Shown here: piece after piece, positions 62,420 through 64,000 of the stretch
Numbering within the stretch: the first letter of the stretch is position 1
Layout of the letters: each line of letters opens with the position of its first letter
DNA from: Cladocopium goreaui
Lineage: Eukaryota; Sar; Dinophyceae; Suessiales; Symbiodiniaceae
Reading direction: 5' to 3'
Assembly (NCBI GenBank): GCA_947184155.2
Contig: CAMXCT020006412.1
Coordinates: 222,501 to 286,500, forward strand
DNA length: 64,000 bases
Program-made: the position numbers and the translations under genes
The notes under the pieces: model-generated
The model's input: only the letters and a program-made list of their open reading frames with translations
The model's database searches: none
Told to the model about the DNA's origin: nothing

Positions 62420-64000
62420 AGCATGACAGGGCTACGTCACGACCAAAGACGACCAAACGGTTTCACCACTCTGACCTGGCTATGCGAAGCCACGGCTTCA
62501 CGGGAAAATTACCTACAAATGGATATAAATATAAATTTAATGTATTGTCTATTAAAACATTCAAAGTAAATTCCTACTATTGTCACTGCATGACAATATA
62601 CTAAATATACCGGTAGCTCCAATTTCAGTGTTTCGGATACCCCATCCAAATACTGAGTTTCTTTACACAACAAGAGACTCACTAAACAAAGAGCCGGGTG
62701 ACTTAAAAAGTGTCCCGAATTTTGACTCCTTCGAAATGAAGCAAGGACTGAAGGATTCGATCTTGCCACTGGGTGCCCCACTGTGCTCTTATATCTCTGA
62801 TCCGCCAAAATGATACGGCCTGGCCAGGATGATCCACGATGGTGCCAGGGAGATCCTGATACTACTTAATGGCCGCATCTTATAGGAATCGTAATGGACA
62901 GCTAACCCAGAACGAGGGCTAAGGGTTAGCCCATTTATGACTGGGATACCTTAATAGCGCATGCCCGCTGATTTGTTTGGCTTTCCAGAAATTGCAGCAA
63001 AATCTATTTGCAGCAATTATATTGTGTAGGACAAGAGAGCTCCTGATGTGATATGTTTTGTGGTGCTGTGGGTCAAAATAAGGTGTCCAGATATGACCAA
63101 ACTACATGTCAAAATATTCTGACTATCTACCTACCTGCTACTGTAGTGTGGTATCTTCGTACTTGCTGTAATCCGTCGATACTGCCACAGCACCGCAGGT
63201 CACTTTTCACTGCTGAAACATCCAGGTGTTTGGTTTCAGGTGCGCTGCACAGCAAATAGTTGATGTACTGCACAGCTTCTCTGTACAATTGATATCATCT
63301 GAAGGAGGGACGATGCAGCTGATCAACCGGGGGCCGGGGTTGAGGAAATTGGCAGTGGCAGCACCCCAGGAAAGTCAACTCCACCACCTTGGCACTGATT
63401 TTTTGGCAGTGCTGGAGATCCTCTCCAACCCACAATGTCTCCATGCATCCATAACACTCTTCTGCTTGCTTGCAGTGGAGCGTGCTTGAATACATCTTGG
63501 ACTCTTGAAAAACAACGCAAAGGCATGGCGTCCTCCTAAAGGGCTCGCAAGCAGCACAGCCCTGTCCCTTCCAAAAGCAACCTACTGGACCTCATGCTGG
63601 ACCGAAAAAACAGTTTGAGTCAAAACCTCTGAGAATTGGCCCAGAATAAGACTATCATGGTACTTCCTGATAAGCCAAATGGAAGCAGAAGATTGTCGAA
63701 TGACCAAGCGCTCTTATCCAATATTCAATACCCAAGATACCCCAAGTAACTGTTACGCATATCTGGACAGAAACGGCCGGAAACCCCAAGGATCCCCAAG
63801 GCTCAAAGGAAGACTCTTCTCACAGATGCTGTAGTATCAAGTATCAAGTGGGAATTGAAATGAAGGATCGAGCCAATGCCTGTGCATCCAAACTGGAGAT
63901 GAAGCAGCAAAAAATACAAAGAACCACCGATTCACGGCGGTTTCGCATCGGCAAACATCTGCCAGGAGACAAGTAGGTGACCGTCCCGCGGTGGGACGGC
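62420..64000. other. stretch without a firm gene
   Basis: Mixed sequence to the window edge. The only patch of note is 63240-63489, open on both strands: plus GPGLRKLAVAAPQESQLHHL ending in a stop at 63489, minus SKQKSVMDAWRHCGLERISS. Neither can be preferred. No repeats of note. Confidence 0.5.

Noticed and set aside
1-64000. tRNA or rRNA genes
   Set aside because: No cloverleaf-capable sequence with A- and B-box consensus and no rRNA signature was recognised by eye; a covariance scan would be needed to exclude them.

Overview
The window looks like nuclear DNA of a dinoflagellate, most likely of the Symbiodiniaceae type. A 16-nt exact match to the 3' part of the dinoflagellate spliced leader lies at 39006-39021 (minus strand). 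Two degenerate Ty1/copia elements of a style familiar from dinoflagellate genomes are present. Protein-coding sequence occurs mainly as short GC-richer exons with GT or GC donors, mostly on the minus strand, in a sea of microsatellites. There is no bacterial, organellar or viral gene organisation.

Layout. 1-5156: a copia element on the plus strand, entering from the left edge, with a cytosine-methyltransferase-like domain in front of integrase and a reverse transcriptase that has lost its YVDD block. 5157-7560: CATA/ACCATACAT microsatellite and an AT-rich block between inverted C/G-rich ends. 9469-11745 (minus): a five-exon MATE-family transporter, closest in appearance to plant EDS5/DinF-like proteins. 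12421-18991 (minus): a second copia element, broken by frameshifts and deletions and interrupted by at least two inverted-repeat elements, one of which (13383-14139) has a clean 8-bp target duplication. 17.9-21.4 kb: further minus-strand broken reading frames. 22.8-25.8 kb (minus): a multi-exon mitochondrial-carrier-like gene with a 1.5-kb composite minisatellite in an intron; a sister copy of that minisatellite sits inside the second copia element. 27-29 kb: microsatellites around a terminal-inverted-repeat (TIR) element. 29-46 kb: scattered exon candidates, minisatellites and AT-rich DNA. 47157-48045: a TIR element with an 8-bp target duplication that carries satellite arrays. 49.7-52.2 kb: a nested higher-order repeat containing a 35-bp palindromic insertion whose empty site is also present. 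53-64 kb: more short exons, again mainly on the minus strand.

No operon-like cooperation can be claimed. The two host genes with recognisable families are transporters (MATE; mitochondrial carrier). The rest of the coding signal is short exons whose gene models cannot be closed without transcripts. The most interesting material is the collection of non-autonomous inverted-repeat and palindromic insertions with visible target duplications, some with splice-site-like ends. All splice sites, repeat counts and identities were read by eye.
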